In this document: one piece after another, positions 35,938-42,746 of the stretch
Numbering within the stretch: position 1 is the first letter of the stretch
Layout: every line of letters starts with the position of its first letter
DNA from: Actinomycetota bacterium
Lineage (GTDB): Bacteria > Actinomycetota > Actinomycetes > S36-B12
Assembly (NCBI GenBank): GCA_017856385.1
Contig: JAFMFD010000011.1
Coordinates: forward strand, 1-46,774
Reading direction: 5' to 3'
Length of the DNA: 46,774 nucleotides
Notes under the pieces: model-generated
Databases searched by the model: none
The model's input: only the letters and a program-made list of their open reading frames with translations
What the model was told of the DNA's origin: nothing
Position numbers and translations under genes: made by a program

Positions 35938-35999
35938 GGAACGCCGGTGCGCCCCGGAACGCCTGCGCGTTGTGGAACAACTGTGCCACCATATGGAAC
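35938..35999. promoter_or_regulatory. Four GGAAC repeats in the divergent mtgB/IclR promoter, candidate IclR operators
   Basis: GGAAC begins at 35938, 35956, 35974 and 35995, i.e. spacings of 18, 18 and 21 bp, all on one strand. The third copy is centred in a perfect inverted repeat GTTGT-GGA-ACAAC (35969-35981). The first two are followed by GCC. They lie between the IclR start (36057) and the mtgB start (35908), where an autoregulator would act. Near two-turn spacing places the sites on almost one face of the helix. Confidence 0.5.
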
Positions 36000-36056
36000 G
36001 GCTCGATCCTAGACGGCGGAAGCCGGGAGCGGAGCCGATTCTCGAGAGGGGCGGAG

Positions 36057-36809
36057 ATGGCAGGGACCCAGGCGGTGGACCGGGCGGCGCAGGTGCTGCT
36101 GGCCGTCATCGACGCCGCCGAGCCGCCCACCCAGGGTGAGATCCAGGCTGCGACCGGGCTCGCCAAGAGCACGCTCTCCCGCCTCGTGGGCAGCCTCGAG
36201 CGCCACTGCCTCGTGTCCCGGGACACCGACGGCCGGGTGCGCCCCGGGGTCGCTCTCCAGCGCTACGCGCACTCGAGCCGTCGTGACGACGACCTCAGGG
36301 CGCTGGCCGACCCCCACCTGCACGCCCTCGCCGAGTCCACGGGCGAGACGGTCAACCTCGCGGTGCTCGTCGACGGGGAGGTCGAGCAGCTCGCCCAGGT
36401 CGACTCCCGCTACTTCCTCGGCAGCGTGAACTGGGTGGGCCAACGGGTGCCGCTGCACTGCTCGGCCCAGGGGAAGGTGTTCCTCGCCGCTGGCGCGGCG
36501 CTTCCGCCCGGACCCCTCGAGCGCCGCACGTCGAACACGATCTGCGATCGGGCAGCCCTCGCGGACGAGGTCCGGCGGCACCGCGACCGGGGCTGGGCCC
36601 TGGCCGACGGGGAGCTCGAGCCCGGCCTCGTGGCGCTCGCGGCGCCGATCCTCGAGCGGGGCGGCGACGTCGTGGCCGCATTGTCGGTCTCCGGCCCCTC
36701 TCTCCGGCTGCACGCTCGCATTGACGATGTCGCAGGGCTCCTCACCCACCACGCTGCCCGACTGTCGCAGGACCTCGGTTGGCAACCCCCACGAAAGGCC
36801 AGTGCATGA
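36057..36809 (+). CDS. IclR-family transcriptional regulator
   Basis: A 250-residue regulator. The N-terminal winged helix is 'AVDRAAQVLLAVIDAAEPPTQGEIQAATGLAKSTLSRLVGSLERHCLVSRD' and the C-terminal effector domain runs from about residue 80 ('LHALAESTGETVNLAVLVDGEVEQLAQVDSRYFLG...LHCSAQGKVFLA'). The ATG at 36057 has GGAG just upstream. It is divergent from mtgB, and its stop overlaps the corrinoid-protein ATG (ATGA), so it is co-transcribed with the downstream arm and is probably its local regulator. The effector may be choline, betaine or a product. Confidence 0.9.
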   Translation: MAGTQAVDRAAQVLLAVIDAAEPPTQGEIQAATGLAKSTLSRLVGSLERHCLVSRDTDGRVRPGVALQRYAHSSRRDDDLRALADPHLHALAESTGETVNLAVLVDGEVEQLAQVDSRYFLGSVNWVGQRVPLHCSAQGKVFLAAGAALPPGPLERRTSNTICDRAALADEVRRHRDRGWALADGELEPGLVALAAPILERGGDVVAALSVSGPSLRLHARIDDVAGLLTHHAARLSQDLGWQPPRKASA

Positions 36810-37462
36810 ACGCGGACGAGCTGCTCAAGAACCTCTACGACGAGACGATGGTCGGCAACGCGCCCGCCGTCCTCGAGCTCACCCACGCCGGCCTCGACGC
36901 GGGCCTTGGTCCGGAGACCCTGCTGTTCGACTCCCTCATCCCCGCGCTCGAGGAGGTCGGCGCGCGATTCGAGCGCGGCGACTGGTTCGTGCCCGAGATG
37001 CTGATCGCCGGCCGGGCCATGAGCGGCGCCCTTGACGTGCTGCGACCGCTGCTCGCGCAGACCGGGGCCGAGAGCGTCGGCACGTTCCTCATGGGCACCG
37101 TGAAGGGCGACGTCCACGACATCGGCAAGAACCTCGTCAACATCATGCTCGAGGGCGCGGGCTTCACGGTGATCGACCTCGGCGTCCAGTGCCCGCCCGA
37201 GAAGTTCATCGCGGGCATCGAGGAGCACAAGCCGGACATCGTCGGCATGTCGGCCTTCCTCACCACCACGATGCCGATGTTCAAGGCGAACATCAACGCG
37301 ATCGAGAAGGCCGGACTCCGCGACTCGGTGATCATCATGGTCGGCGGCGCGCCCGTGACCCAGGAGTACGCCGATGCGTGCGGGGCGGACGGCTACGCCG
37401 CCGATGCCGCCACCGCCGTCCGCCGGGCCAAGGACCTCATAGCCGCCAAGAGGCGCGGCTGA
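36806..37462 (+). CDS. mtgC: Corrinoid (B12-binding) methyltransferase protein
   Basis: A 218-residue MtaC/MttC-type corrinoid protein: an N-terminal helical cap (residues 1-90) and a C-terminal Rossmann domain. The base-off/His-on motif DxHxxG is Asp102-Val-His104-Asp-Ile-Gly107, so His104 ligates cobalt. 'GFTVIDLGVQCPPEKFIAGIEEHKPDIVGMSAFLTTTM' and 'VGGAPVTQEYADACGADGYAADA' are family blocks. It would carry the methyl group between MtgB and the methyl-THF transferase. The ATG overlaps the IclR stop by 4 bp, and the next gene's ATG overlaps its own stop. Confidence 0.95.
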   Translation: MNADELLKNLYDETMVGNAPAVLELTHAGLDAGLGPETLLFDSLIPALEEVGARFERGDWFVPEMLIAGRAMSGALDVLRPLLAQTGAESVGTFLMGTVKGDVHDIGKNLVNIMLEGAGFTVIDLGVQCPPEKFIAGIEEHKPDIVGMSAFLTTTMPMFKANINAIEKAGLRDSVIIMVGGAPVTQEYADACGADGYAADAATAVRRAKDLIAAKRRG

Positions 37463-37836
37463 TGCCAGGCCTCCTGCCGCTGGTTGAGCATGCGGTCAAG
37501 AAGCCTGTGTGGGACTGCCGCATGTGCGGTCAGTGCGTCCTGCACTCCACCGGGATGACGTGCCCGATGACCTGCCCGAAGACGCTGCGCAACGGGCCCT
37601 GCGGCGGGGTCCGCGAGGACGGTCACTGCGAGGTCAAGCCCGAGATGCGCTGCGTCTGGGTCAAGGCCCACCACCGAGCCGCGACCCTGCCACTGCTCCC
37701 CGCCTCGTGGCGTGCCGAGGTCGGCCACCTGCGCCCGCCCGTCGACAACTCCCTCCAGGGCACGTCCTCATGGCGCAACCTGGTGACCGGGCGCGATCGG
37801 GTCACACCCGCAGGCTGGCAGGGGGTCGAGCACTGA
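37462..37836 (+). CDS. metV: MetV-like cysteine-rich protein (MTHFR C-terminal/DUF5981-type domain)
   Basis: A 124-residue protein. Eight cysteines fall in the first 64 residues: Cys19-x2-Cys22-x2-Cys25 ('CRMCGQC'), Cys34 and Cys38 ('TCPMTCPK'), Cys47 ('NGPCGG'), Cys56 and Cys64. This is the metal/iron-sulfur pattern of the 'methylenetetrahydrofolate reductase C-terminal' domain, which in acetogens forms MetV, the partner of MetF. It lies between the corrinoid-protein and MetF-like genes with 1-bp overlaps on both sides. MetV of acetogens is longer (about 200), so only its Cys-rich part is kept. It may couple methyl-THF oxidation to a low-potential or other acceptor. Confidence 0.85.
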   Translation: MPGLLPLVEHAVKKPVWDCRMCGQCVLHSTGMTCPMTCPKTLRNGPCGGVREDGHCEVKPEMRCVWVKAHHRAATLPLLPASWRAEVGHLRPPVDNSLQGTSSWRNLVTGRDRVTPAGWQGVEH

Positions 37837-38780
37837 TGCTGCGCGACCTCGTGCGCGATCGGCCCCGCATGATCGTCACCGCCGAGTGCCCCTCGATGGA
37901 CGGCGGCTCCGTCGCCGACCTCGGCGAGCGGATTGCACGCATCGCCCCGTACGTCGACGCGATGAACGCCACCGACAATCCCGCCGCTCACGCCCACGCA
38001 TCGAACCTCGCCACCGCCATCGCGCTCGCCCAACTCGGCGTCGAGCCGCTCATGCAGCTCGTCTGCCGCGACAAGAACCGGATCGCGCTCCAGGCCGACG
38101 TCGCCGGTGCAGCGCTGTTCGGGATCACCAACTTCTGCGCCCTGACGGGCGATGACGTCACCGCCGGCGACGAGCCCGAGGCGCGGCGCGTCTTCGACCT
38201 CGACGGTCCGCAGCTCGTCTCAGTGCTGGCGGGCATGGGGCGCGGCACCTATCTCTCCGGACGCACCTTCCACCCGCCCGGGGAGTTCCTCGTCGCCGCC
38301 GTCGAGAATCCCGCGGCGCCACCGCTGGACTACCGCGCCGAGCGAGCCAGGCTGAAGGTCGATGCGGGCGCGTCCCTGCTCCAGCTGCAGATCTGCTACC
38401 TGCCCGACCGCCTCGCCGACTTCATGGCCGCGACCGTGCGCAACGGAGCTGCCGCCCGTGCCGCGATCCTGCCCTCGGTCTGCCTCACCCGAAATGCCCG
38501 GGCGCTGACGTTCATGGACGAGAAGGTGCCCGGGATCCACGTGCCGGCAGCGACCATCGCCCGTGTCGCCGGGGCCGCGGACCCGGCGGAGGAGGCGTTC
38601 GTGCTGGTCCGGGAGCTGGCCGCCCATGCGCTCTCGCTGCCCGGCGTGGCCGGCCTGCACATCACGGACTTCCGCCATGACGGATCAGTGGAGCGCCTCG
38701 TCAGGGAGCTGCGCATCGGTCCGGTCCACGATCCGTCCATCGCAGCGACTGGAGAGATGACCTATGCACACCACGGTTAG
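37836..38780 (+). CDS. metF: MetF-like methylenetetrahydrofolate reductase
   Basis: A 314-residue MTHFR-fold flavoprotein: 'MIVTAECPSMDGGSVADLGERIARIAPYVDAMNATDNPAAHAHASNLATAIALAQLGVEPLMQLVCRDKNRIALQADVAGAALFGITNFCALTGDD', then 'LQLQICYLPDRLADFMAAT' and 'GVAGLHITDFRHDGSVERLV'. It is less similar to housekeeping MetF and carries the form found next to MetV genes. In this setting it should oxidise methyl-THF (from betaine) to methylene-THF, the reverse of its usual role. It overlaps both neighbours (1 and 17 bp). Confidence 0.87.
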   Translation: MLRDLVRDRPRMIVTAECPSMDGGSVADLGERIARIAPYVDAMNATDNPAAHAHASNLATAIALAQLGVEPLMQLVCRDKNRIALQADVAGAALFGITNFCALTGDDVTAGDEPEARRVFDLDGPQLVSVLAGMGRGTYLSGRTFHPPGEFLVAAVENPAAPPLDYRAERARLKVDAGASLLQLQICYLPDRLADFMAATVRNGAAARAAILPSVCLTRNARALTFMDEKVPGIHVPAATIARVAGAADPAEEAFVLVRELAAHALSLPGVAGLHITDFRHDGSVERLVRELRIGPVHDPSIAATGEMTYAHHG

Positions 38781-39621
38781 TTCACCGACGAAGACGGTCG
38801 TGATCGGCCCCGATCAGCCCTTCTGCATCATCGGTGAGCGCATCAACCCCACGGGCCGCAAGGCCTTCCAGGAGCAGCTGCGCGCCGGCGACCTGTCGGC
38901 CGTCGAGAAGGACGTCGCCGACCAGGTGGCCGGGGGCGCGATGATGCTCGACGTCAACATGGGCGCGCCCTTCGTCGACGAGCCCGAGATGCTCGCACGT
39001 GCGGTCCAGCTCATCCAGTCGATCACGGACCTGCCGCTGTGCATCGACTCCTCCGTCGTCGAGGCACTCGAGGCCGGCCTCGCGGCGTACCAGGGCAAGG
39101 CGCTGGTCAACTCCGTCACCGCCGAGGACGAGCGGATGGAGCTGATTCTCCCGCTCGTGAAGAAGTACGGGGCGGCCATCATCGCGCTGCCCAACGATGA
39201 CGTCGAGATCCCCGAGGAGCCGCAGCGGCGGCTCGAGCTGACCCGCAGGATCGTCGACGTCGCGACCACGAAGTACGGCATCCCCATCGAGGACATCGTC
39301 ATCGACCCCCTGGCCATGCCCATCGGAGCCGACCCGACCATGGTCGTGCGCACCACGGAGACCATCGCGCTCATCAAGGAGCACATCGGGGTGAACATGA
39401 CCGTCGGAGCCTCGAACGTCTCGTTCGGGATGCCTGACCGCCACACCCTGAACAGCGTGTTCCTGCCCATGGCCATCCAGTCCGGGCTCACCAGCGCGAT
39501 CATGGACGCGCGCACCCCCCAGATCGTGACCGCCGTGAAGGCGGCCGACCTCATGCGCGGCAATGACGAGTGGGGCGGCGCCTGGATCGCCGCCCACCGC
39601 GCGCGGCAGGCGGCCGGCTGA
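38764..39621 (+). CDS. mtgA: Methyltetrahydrofolate:corrinoid methyltransferase (pterin-binding)
   Basis: A 285-residue pterin-binding TIM-barrel protein like AcsE/MtgA/MtvA. 'FCIIGERINPTGRKAFQEQL' at the N-terminus, 'GAMMLDVNMGAPFVDEPEMLARAVQLIQ', 'PLCIDSSVVEALEAGL', 'ALVNSVTAEDERMELILPLVKKYGAAIIALPND', and 'MTVGASNVSFGMPDRHTLNSVFLPMAIQSGLTSAIMDA' are all family blocks, including the conserved Asp/Asn of the pterin pocket. It would move methyl from the corrinoid protein to THF. The start overlaps the MetF-like gene by 17 bp. Confidence 0.95.
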   Translation: MHTTVSSPTKTVVIGPDQPFCIIGERINPTGRKAFQEQLRAGDLSAVEKDVADQVAGGAMMLDVNMGAPFVDEPEMLARAVQLIQSITDLPLCIDSSVVEALEAGLAAYQGKALVNSVTAEDERMELILPLVKKYGAAIIALPNDDVEIPEEPQRRLELTRRIVDVATTKYGIPIEDIVIDPLAMPIGADPTMVVRTTETIALIKEHIGVNMTVGASNVSFGMPDRHTLNSVFLPMAIQSGLTSAIMDARTPQIVTAVKAADLMRGNDEWGGAWIAAHRARQAAG

Positions 39622-39626
39622 TCGAC

Positions 39627-41471
39627 GTGACCTCCGACACCTCTCCCGCGCCGCTCGCGCGGGTCGACCTGTCCTTCGAGCCGTCCGGCACAACAGTGCG
39701 CGTGCCCGCCGGCGTCTCCGTCTTCGACGCGGCGAGCTGGAACGGCATCGCCATCGACTCCACATGCGGTGGCCATGGCACCTGCCGCAAGTGCAAGGTG
39801 CAGATCCTCGAGGGCTCCGTCCCCGAGAGCCGCCTCGACCACCGGGCCTTCGGCCCCGAGCAGATCCGCGACGGGTGGCGGCTGGCCTGCCTGGCGCAGG
39901 CCCAGCAGAGCCTGCGCGTGCACGTCCCCCCCCTCACCACCCGCCCCAAGGCGGCCACCGTGGGGGTCGGACGGCAGGTCATCCTGCGCCCGTCCGTCGT
40001 CAAGCGCGCCCTGCAGCTCTCCGACCCGACGCTCTCCGACCAGCGCTCGGACCTCCGGCGCGTCCTTGACGAGATCACCGACCTGGCCGAGTCCGTCGAT
40101 CCCGCCGTGCTCCGCTCGCTGCCGGGTGCCGTGCGCGCGTCGGACGGGGCGGTCACCGCCGTCGTCGTCGACGACGAGCTCGTCGCGATCGAGCCCGGAG
40201 ACACCACGGACCGCCTCTACGCCATCGCCTTCGACCTCGGCACGACGACCGTGGTGGGCACGCTGCTCGACCTCGCGACCGGCACTCCGATGGCGGTGGC
40301 GTCGATGCTCAACAAGCAGCAGCCGTTCGGCGCCGACGTCATCACGCGCATCAGCGCGACGATGATGGATCCGCAGGCCCTTCCGCGGCTGCGCGAGCTG
40401 GCCTCGGCCACGCTGGCCGAGCTTGCCGCCGACGTGTGCGCCTCGGCCGGCGTCGATCCGACGGACATCTACCAGGTGGCCGTCGCGGGCAATGCGACCA
40501 TGATCCAGATCGCCCTCGGCATCGACCCCGAGCCCCTCGGTGTGGCGCCCTTCATCCTGGCCACCGAGGAGTACCCGACGATGGCGGCGACCGAGCTCGG
40601 GCTCACGCTCCATCCCCAGGCCCGGGCCTACCTCTTCCCGGCTCTCGGCGCCTACGTCGGCGGCGACATCATCGCGGGCGCCCTCGCAACCGGCATGGAT
40701 CGCGACAAGCGCCTGCGCCTGTTCATCGACATCGGCACGAACTGCGAGATCATCCTCGGCGACAGCGAGCGCCTGCTTGCGACCGCGGCTCCGGCGGGAC
40801 CCGCGTTCGAGGCCGCGAGCATCAGCAGCGGCATGCGCGCCGCGCCCGGCGCCATCGAGGTCGTCACGATCGACGACTCCGGCGTCCACCTGCAGGTCAT
40901 CGGCGACGTCGAGCCGTCGGGGATCTGCGGCTCCGGACTCGTCGACGCGATCGCCGAGCTGGCACGGGTCGGAATCCTGGACCCGTCCGGCAAGTACGTC
41001 GATGACGAGGCTGCGCGACGCGACCACCCCGGACTCGCCGATCGGCTGCGCACGATCGGCGAGCAGCGCGTCTTCGTTCTCGCCGACACCGAGGACGGCC
41101 CCATCGCCCTGACGCAGCGCGACGTGCGGGAGCTGCAGTTCGCCAAGGCCGCGATCTCGACCGGCTGGAAGCTGCTCCTCGAGGAGTACGGCGCCCGCGA
41201 GGACGACGTCCAGCAGGTCCTGCTCGCGGGCTCCTTCGGCACCTACCTCTCCGCGCGCAATGCCATCCGCATCGGGCTGGTGCCCAAGGTGCCCGTCATG
41301 CGCGTGGTCAGCGCGGGCAATGTCGCCGGCGAGGGCGCCAAGATGGTGCTGCTCTCGGGCACCGAGCGACACGGCGCGTCGACCCTGCTCCGCGAGGTCA
41401 GCTACGTCGAGCTGAGCGACCGCGGCGACTTCAACGACCGGTTCGTCGATGAGCTCGCCTTCCCGGCCTGA
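39627..41471 (+). CDS. Corrinoid reactivation ATPase (2Fe-2S plus ASKHA/DUF4445, RACE/RamA-like)
   Basis: A 614-residue protein. The N-terminal plant-type 2Fe-2S domain has Cys47, Cys53, Cys56 ('CGGHGTCRKC') and Cys88. After a linker, the C-terminal ASKHA part (from about 200) has 'IAFDLGTTTVVGTLLDL' (phosphate 1), 'LFIDIGTNCEIILGD', 'EPSGICGSGLVDAIAEL', 'QFAKAAISTGWKLLLEEYG' and 'VLLAGSFGTYLSARNAIRIGL'. It reduces accidentally oxidised Co(II)-corrinoid back to Co(I) with ATP, restarting the methyl cycle. The GTG start lies 5 bp after mtgA. An electron donor protein is not encoded next to it. Confidence 0.92.
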   Translation: MTSDTSPAPLARVDLSFEPSGTTVRVPAGVSVFDAASWNGIAIDSTCGGHGTCRKCKVQILEGSVPESRLDHRAFGPEQIRDGWRLACLAQAQQSLRVHVPPLTTRPKAATVGVGRQVILRPSVVKRALQLSDPTLSDQRSDLRRVLDEITDLAESVDPAVLRSLPGAVRASDGAVTAVVVDDELVAIEPGDTTDRLYAIAFDLGTTTVVGTLLDLATGTPMAVASMLNKQQPFGADVITRISATMMDPQALPRLRELASATLAELAADVCASAGVDPTDIYQVAVAGNATMIQIALGIDPEPLGVAPFILATEEYPTMAATELGLTLHPQARAYLFPALGAYVGGDIIAGALATGMDRDKRLRLFIDIGTNCEIILGDSERLLATAAPAGPAFEAASISSGMRAAPGAIEVVTIDDSGVHLQVIGDVEPSGICGSGLVDAIAELARVGILDPSGKYVDDEAARRDHPGLADRLRTIGEQRVFVLADTEDGPIALTQRDVRELQFAKAAISTGWKLLLEEYGAREDDVQQVLLAGSFGTYLSARNAIRIGLVPKVPVMRVVSAGNVAGEGAKMVLLSGTERHGASTLLREVSYVELSDRGDFNDRFVDELAFPA

Positions 41472-42015
41472 GCGCGTCGCGATCCTCGGGTGCGGGGCCC
41501 TGACGCCCGACCTGCCGGACGACGTGGAAGTCGTCGCCCTGCCTCCCCTCCTGCACAACCGCCCCGAGCTCATCCCCGACGCGATCCGCGATGCCTACCA
41601 GCGCATCCGGGACGACTACGACCGGGTGATCATCGGCTACGCCGACTGCGGCACCTACGGGGCGATCGACCGGCTGTGCGATGAGCTGGGACTGACCCGC
41701 CTGCCCGGGCGGCACTGCTATGACCTGTACGCCGGGTCCGCTGCCGTCGACGCCCTGATGGCCGAGGAGCCCGGCACGTACCTGCTGACCGACTTCCTCG
41801 TGGCCAGCTTTGCCGGAACCGTGTGGCGCCAGCTCGGACTCGACCGCCACCCCGAGCTGCGGGATGACTACTTCGGCCATTACCGGCGCTGCGTGTGGCT
41901 GACCGCCCGACCCACCCCGGACCTCCGGCGGGCCGCCGAACGGGCCGCCGGGATGCTCGGGCTGCCTCTGGAGGTCAGGGTGGTCGAACGGCTGACAGAC
42001 CTGCCATACGACTGA
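41449..42015 (+). CDS. DUF1638 family protein
   Basis: A 188-residue soluble protein: 'VAILGCGALTPDL', 'LPPLLHNRPELIPDAIRDAYQRIRDDYDRVIIGYADCGTYGAIDRLC', 'HCYDLYAG...GTYLLTDFLVASFAGTVW'. This is DUF1638, which is often found next to MttB-family methyltransferases and corrinoid proteins; its activity is unknown. Conserved Cys and His residues ('GCG', 'DCGTYG', 'RHCYD') could bind a metal or the corrinoid. The ATG is 23 bp inside the reactivator gene, so the two are coupled. Confidence 0.83.
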   Translation: MSSPSRPERVAILGCGALTPDLPDDVEVVALPPLLHNRPELIPDAIRDAYQRIRDDYDRVIIGYADCGTYGAIDRLCDELGLTRLPGRHCYDLYAGSAAVDALMAEEPGTYLLTDFLVASFAGTVWRQLGLDRHPELRDDYFGHYRRCVWLTARPTPDLRRAAERAAGMLGLPLEVRVVERLTDLPYD

Positions 42016-42021
42016 TATATC
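42014..42021. promoter_or_regulatory. GATATATC palindrome before the GntR gene
   Basis: GATATATC is a perfect 8-bp palindrome in a short AT-rich patch, centred about 12 bp before the GntR ATG at 42030. No Shine-Dalgarno is present, so it may hold a -10-like element or an operator, though the exact TANNNT-N6 spacing is not met. Confidence 0.3.
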
Positions 42022-42029
42022 TGTCTGTC

Positions 42030-42692
42030 ATGACGTCGGCCGTGCTCCTCGAGCCCGAGATCGGCTCGGCATCCCTCTCCGAGCGCGCCTACCGGCAGAT
42101 CCGCCGCCTCATCGTCACCCTCGAGCTGCCCCCGGGCGCCCTGATCAGCGAGGCAGAGCTCGCCGAGCGGCTCGGTATCGGCCGCACCCCCGTGCGGGAG
42201 GCGGTCCGCAGCCTCGCGGCCGAGCGGCTGATCGAGGTGCTCCCCCGGCGGGGCATGTTCGTCGCCGACGTCGACCCGCGTGACCTCTCGGCCCTGGCGG
42301 AGGTGCGTGAGCAGCTCGAGCCCTTCGCCGCCCGGCTCGCCGCGACCCGCCGGACCGCAGCCGATGTGGCCGAGATCGATGCCCTGCTGGCCGAGATGAG
42401 CAGCGGCCGCACCGCGGACATGCGCGACCTGATCGAGATGGACCAGCGGATCCACCATCACGTCTACCGATGCGCCCACAACGACGTGCTCGCCGGGCTC
42501 TGCGAGCGCAACTACATGCACGCCCTGCGGATCTGGTTCCTCGCCCTCGACAGGGTGAGCGAGCTGGAGGCGGCGGTGACCGAGCACCGCGACCTGCTCG
42601 ACGCCATCCGCGCCCGCGACGCCGACCGAGCGGCCGAGGTCATGCGGGCCCACATCGTGGAGTTCGAGTCAGCGGTCCGACAGGCCATCTGA
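42030..42692 (+). CDS. GntR/FCD-type transcriptional regulator
   Basis: A 220-residue FadR-subfamily regulator: the N-terminal winged helix 'RAYRQIRRLIVTLELPPGALISEAELAERLGIGRTPVREAVRSLAAERLIEVLPRRGMFVADV' and an FCD all-helical effector domain ('DMRDLIEMDQRIHHHVYRCAHNDVLAGLCERN...EHRDLLDAIRARDADRAAEVMRAHI') with candidate metal-ligand His/Asp. It lies between the corrinoid arm and the dehydrogenase/ETF genes and may control the latter. The ATG at 42030 leaves a 14-bp gap to DUF1638; upstream in-frame starts would lie inside DUF1638. Confidence 0.88.
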   Translation: MTSAVLLEPEIGSASLSERAYRQIRRLIVTLELPPGALISEAELAERLGIGRTPVREAVRSLAAERLIEVLPRRGMFVADVDPRDLSALAEVREQLEPFAARLAATRRTAADVAEIDALLAEMSSGRTADMRDLIEMDQRIHHHVYRCAHNDVLAGLCERNYMHALRIWFLALDRVSELEAAVTEHRDLLDAIRARDADRAAEVMRAHIVEFESAVRQAI

Positions 42693-42746
42693 GACGAACT
42701 CCGGAACGCACATCACGAGATCGACCTGAGAGCGAGGGAGCAACAC

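Noticed and set aside
35938-35999. CRISPR-like array from the GGAAC repeats
   Set aside because: The repeated unit is only 5-8 bases and the intervals are too short for spacers.
35909-36056. Cobalamin or glycine riboswitch upstream of the corrinoid or betaine genes
   Set aside because: The region is only 148 bp, shows no B12-box or glycine-aptamer core, and is better explained by protein operators.
38814-41573. A 919-codon open frame on the minus strand opposite the methyl-THF transferase and reactivator genes
   Set aside because: It is antisense to two genes with clear family motifs. The third-position G/C bias of those genes removes stops from this frame; its translation is low-complexity His/Arg/Asp-rich with no domain.
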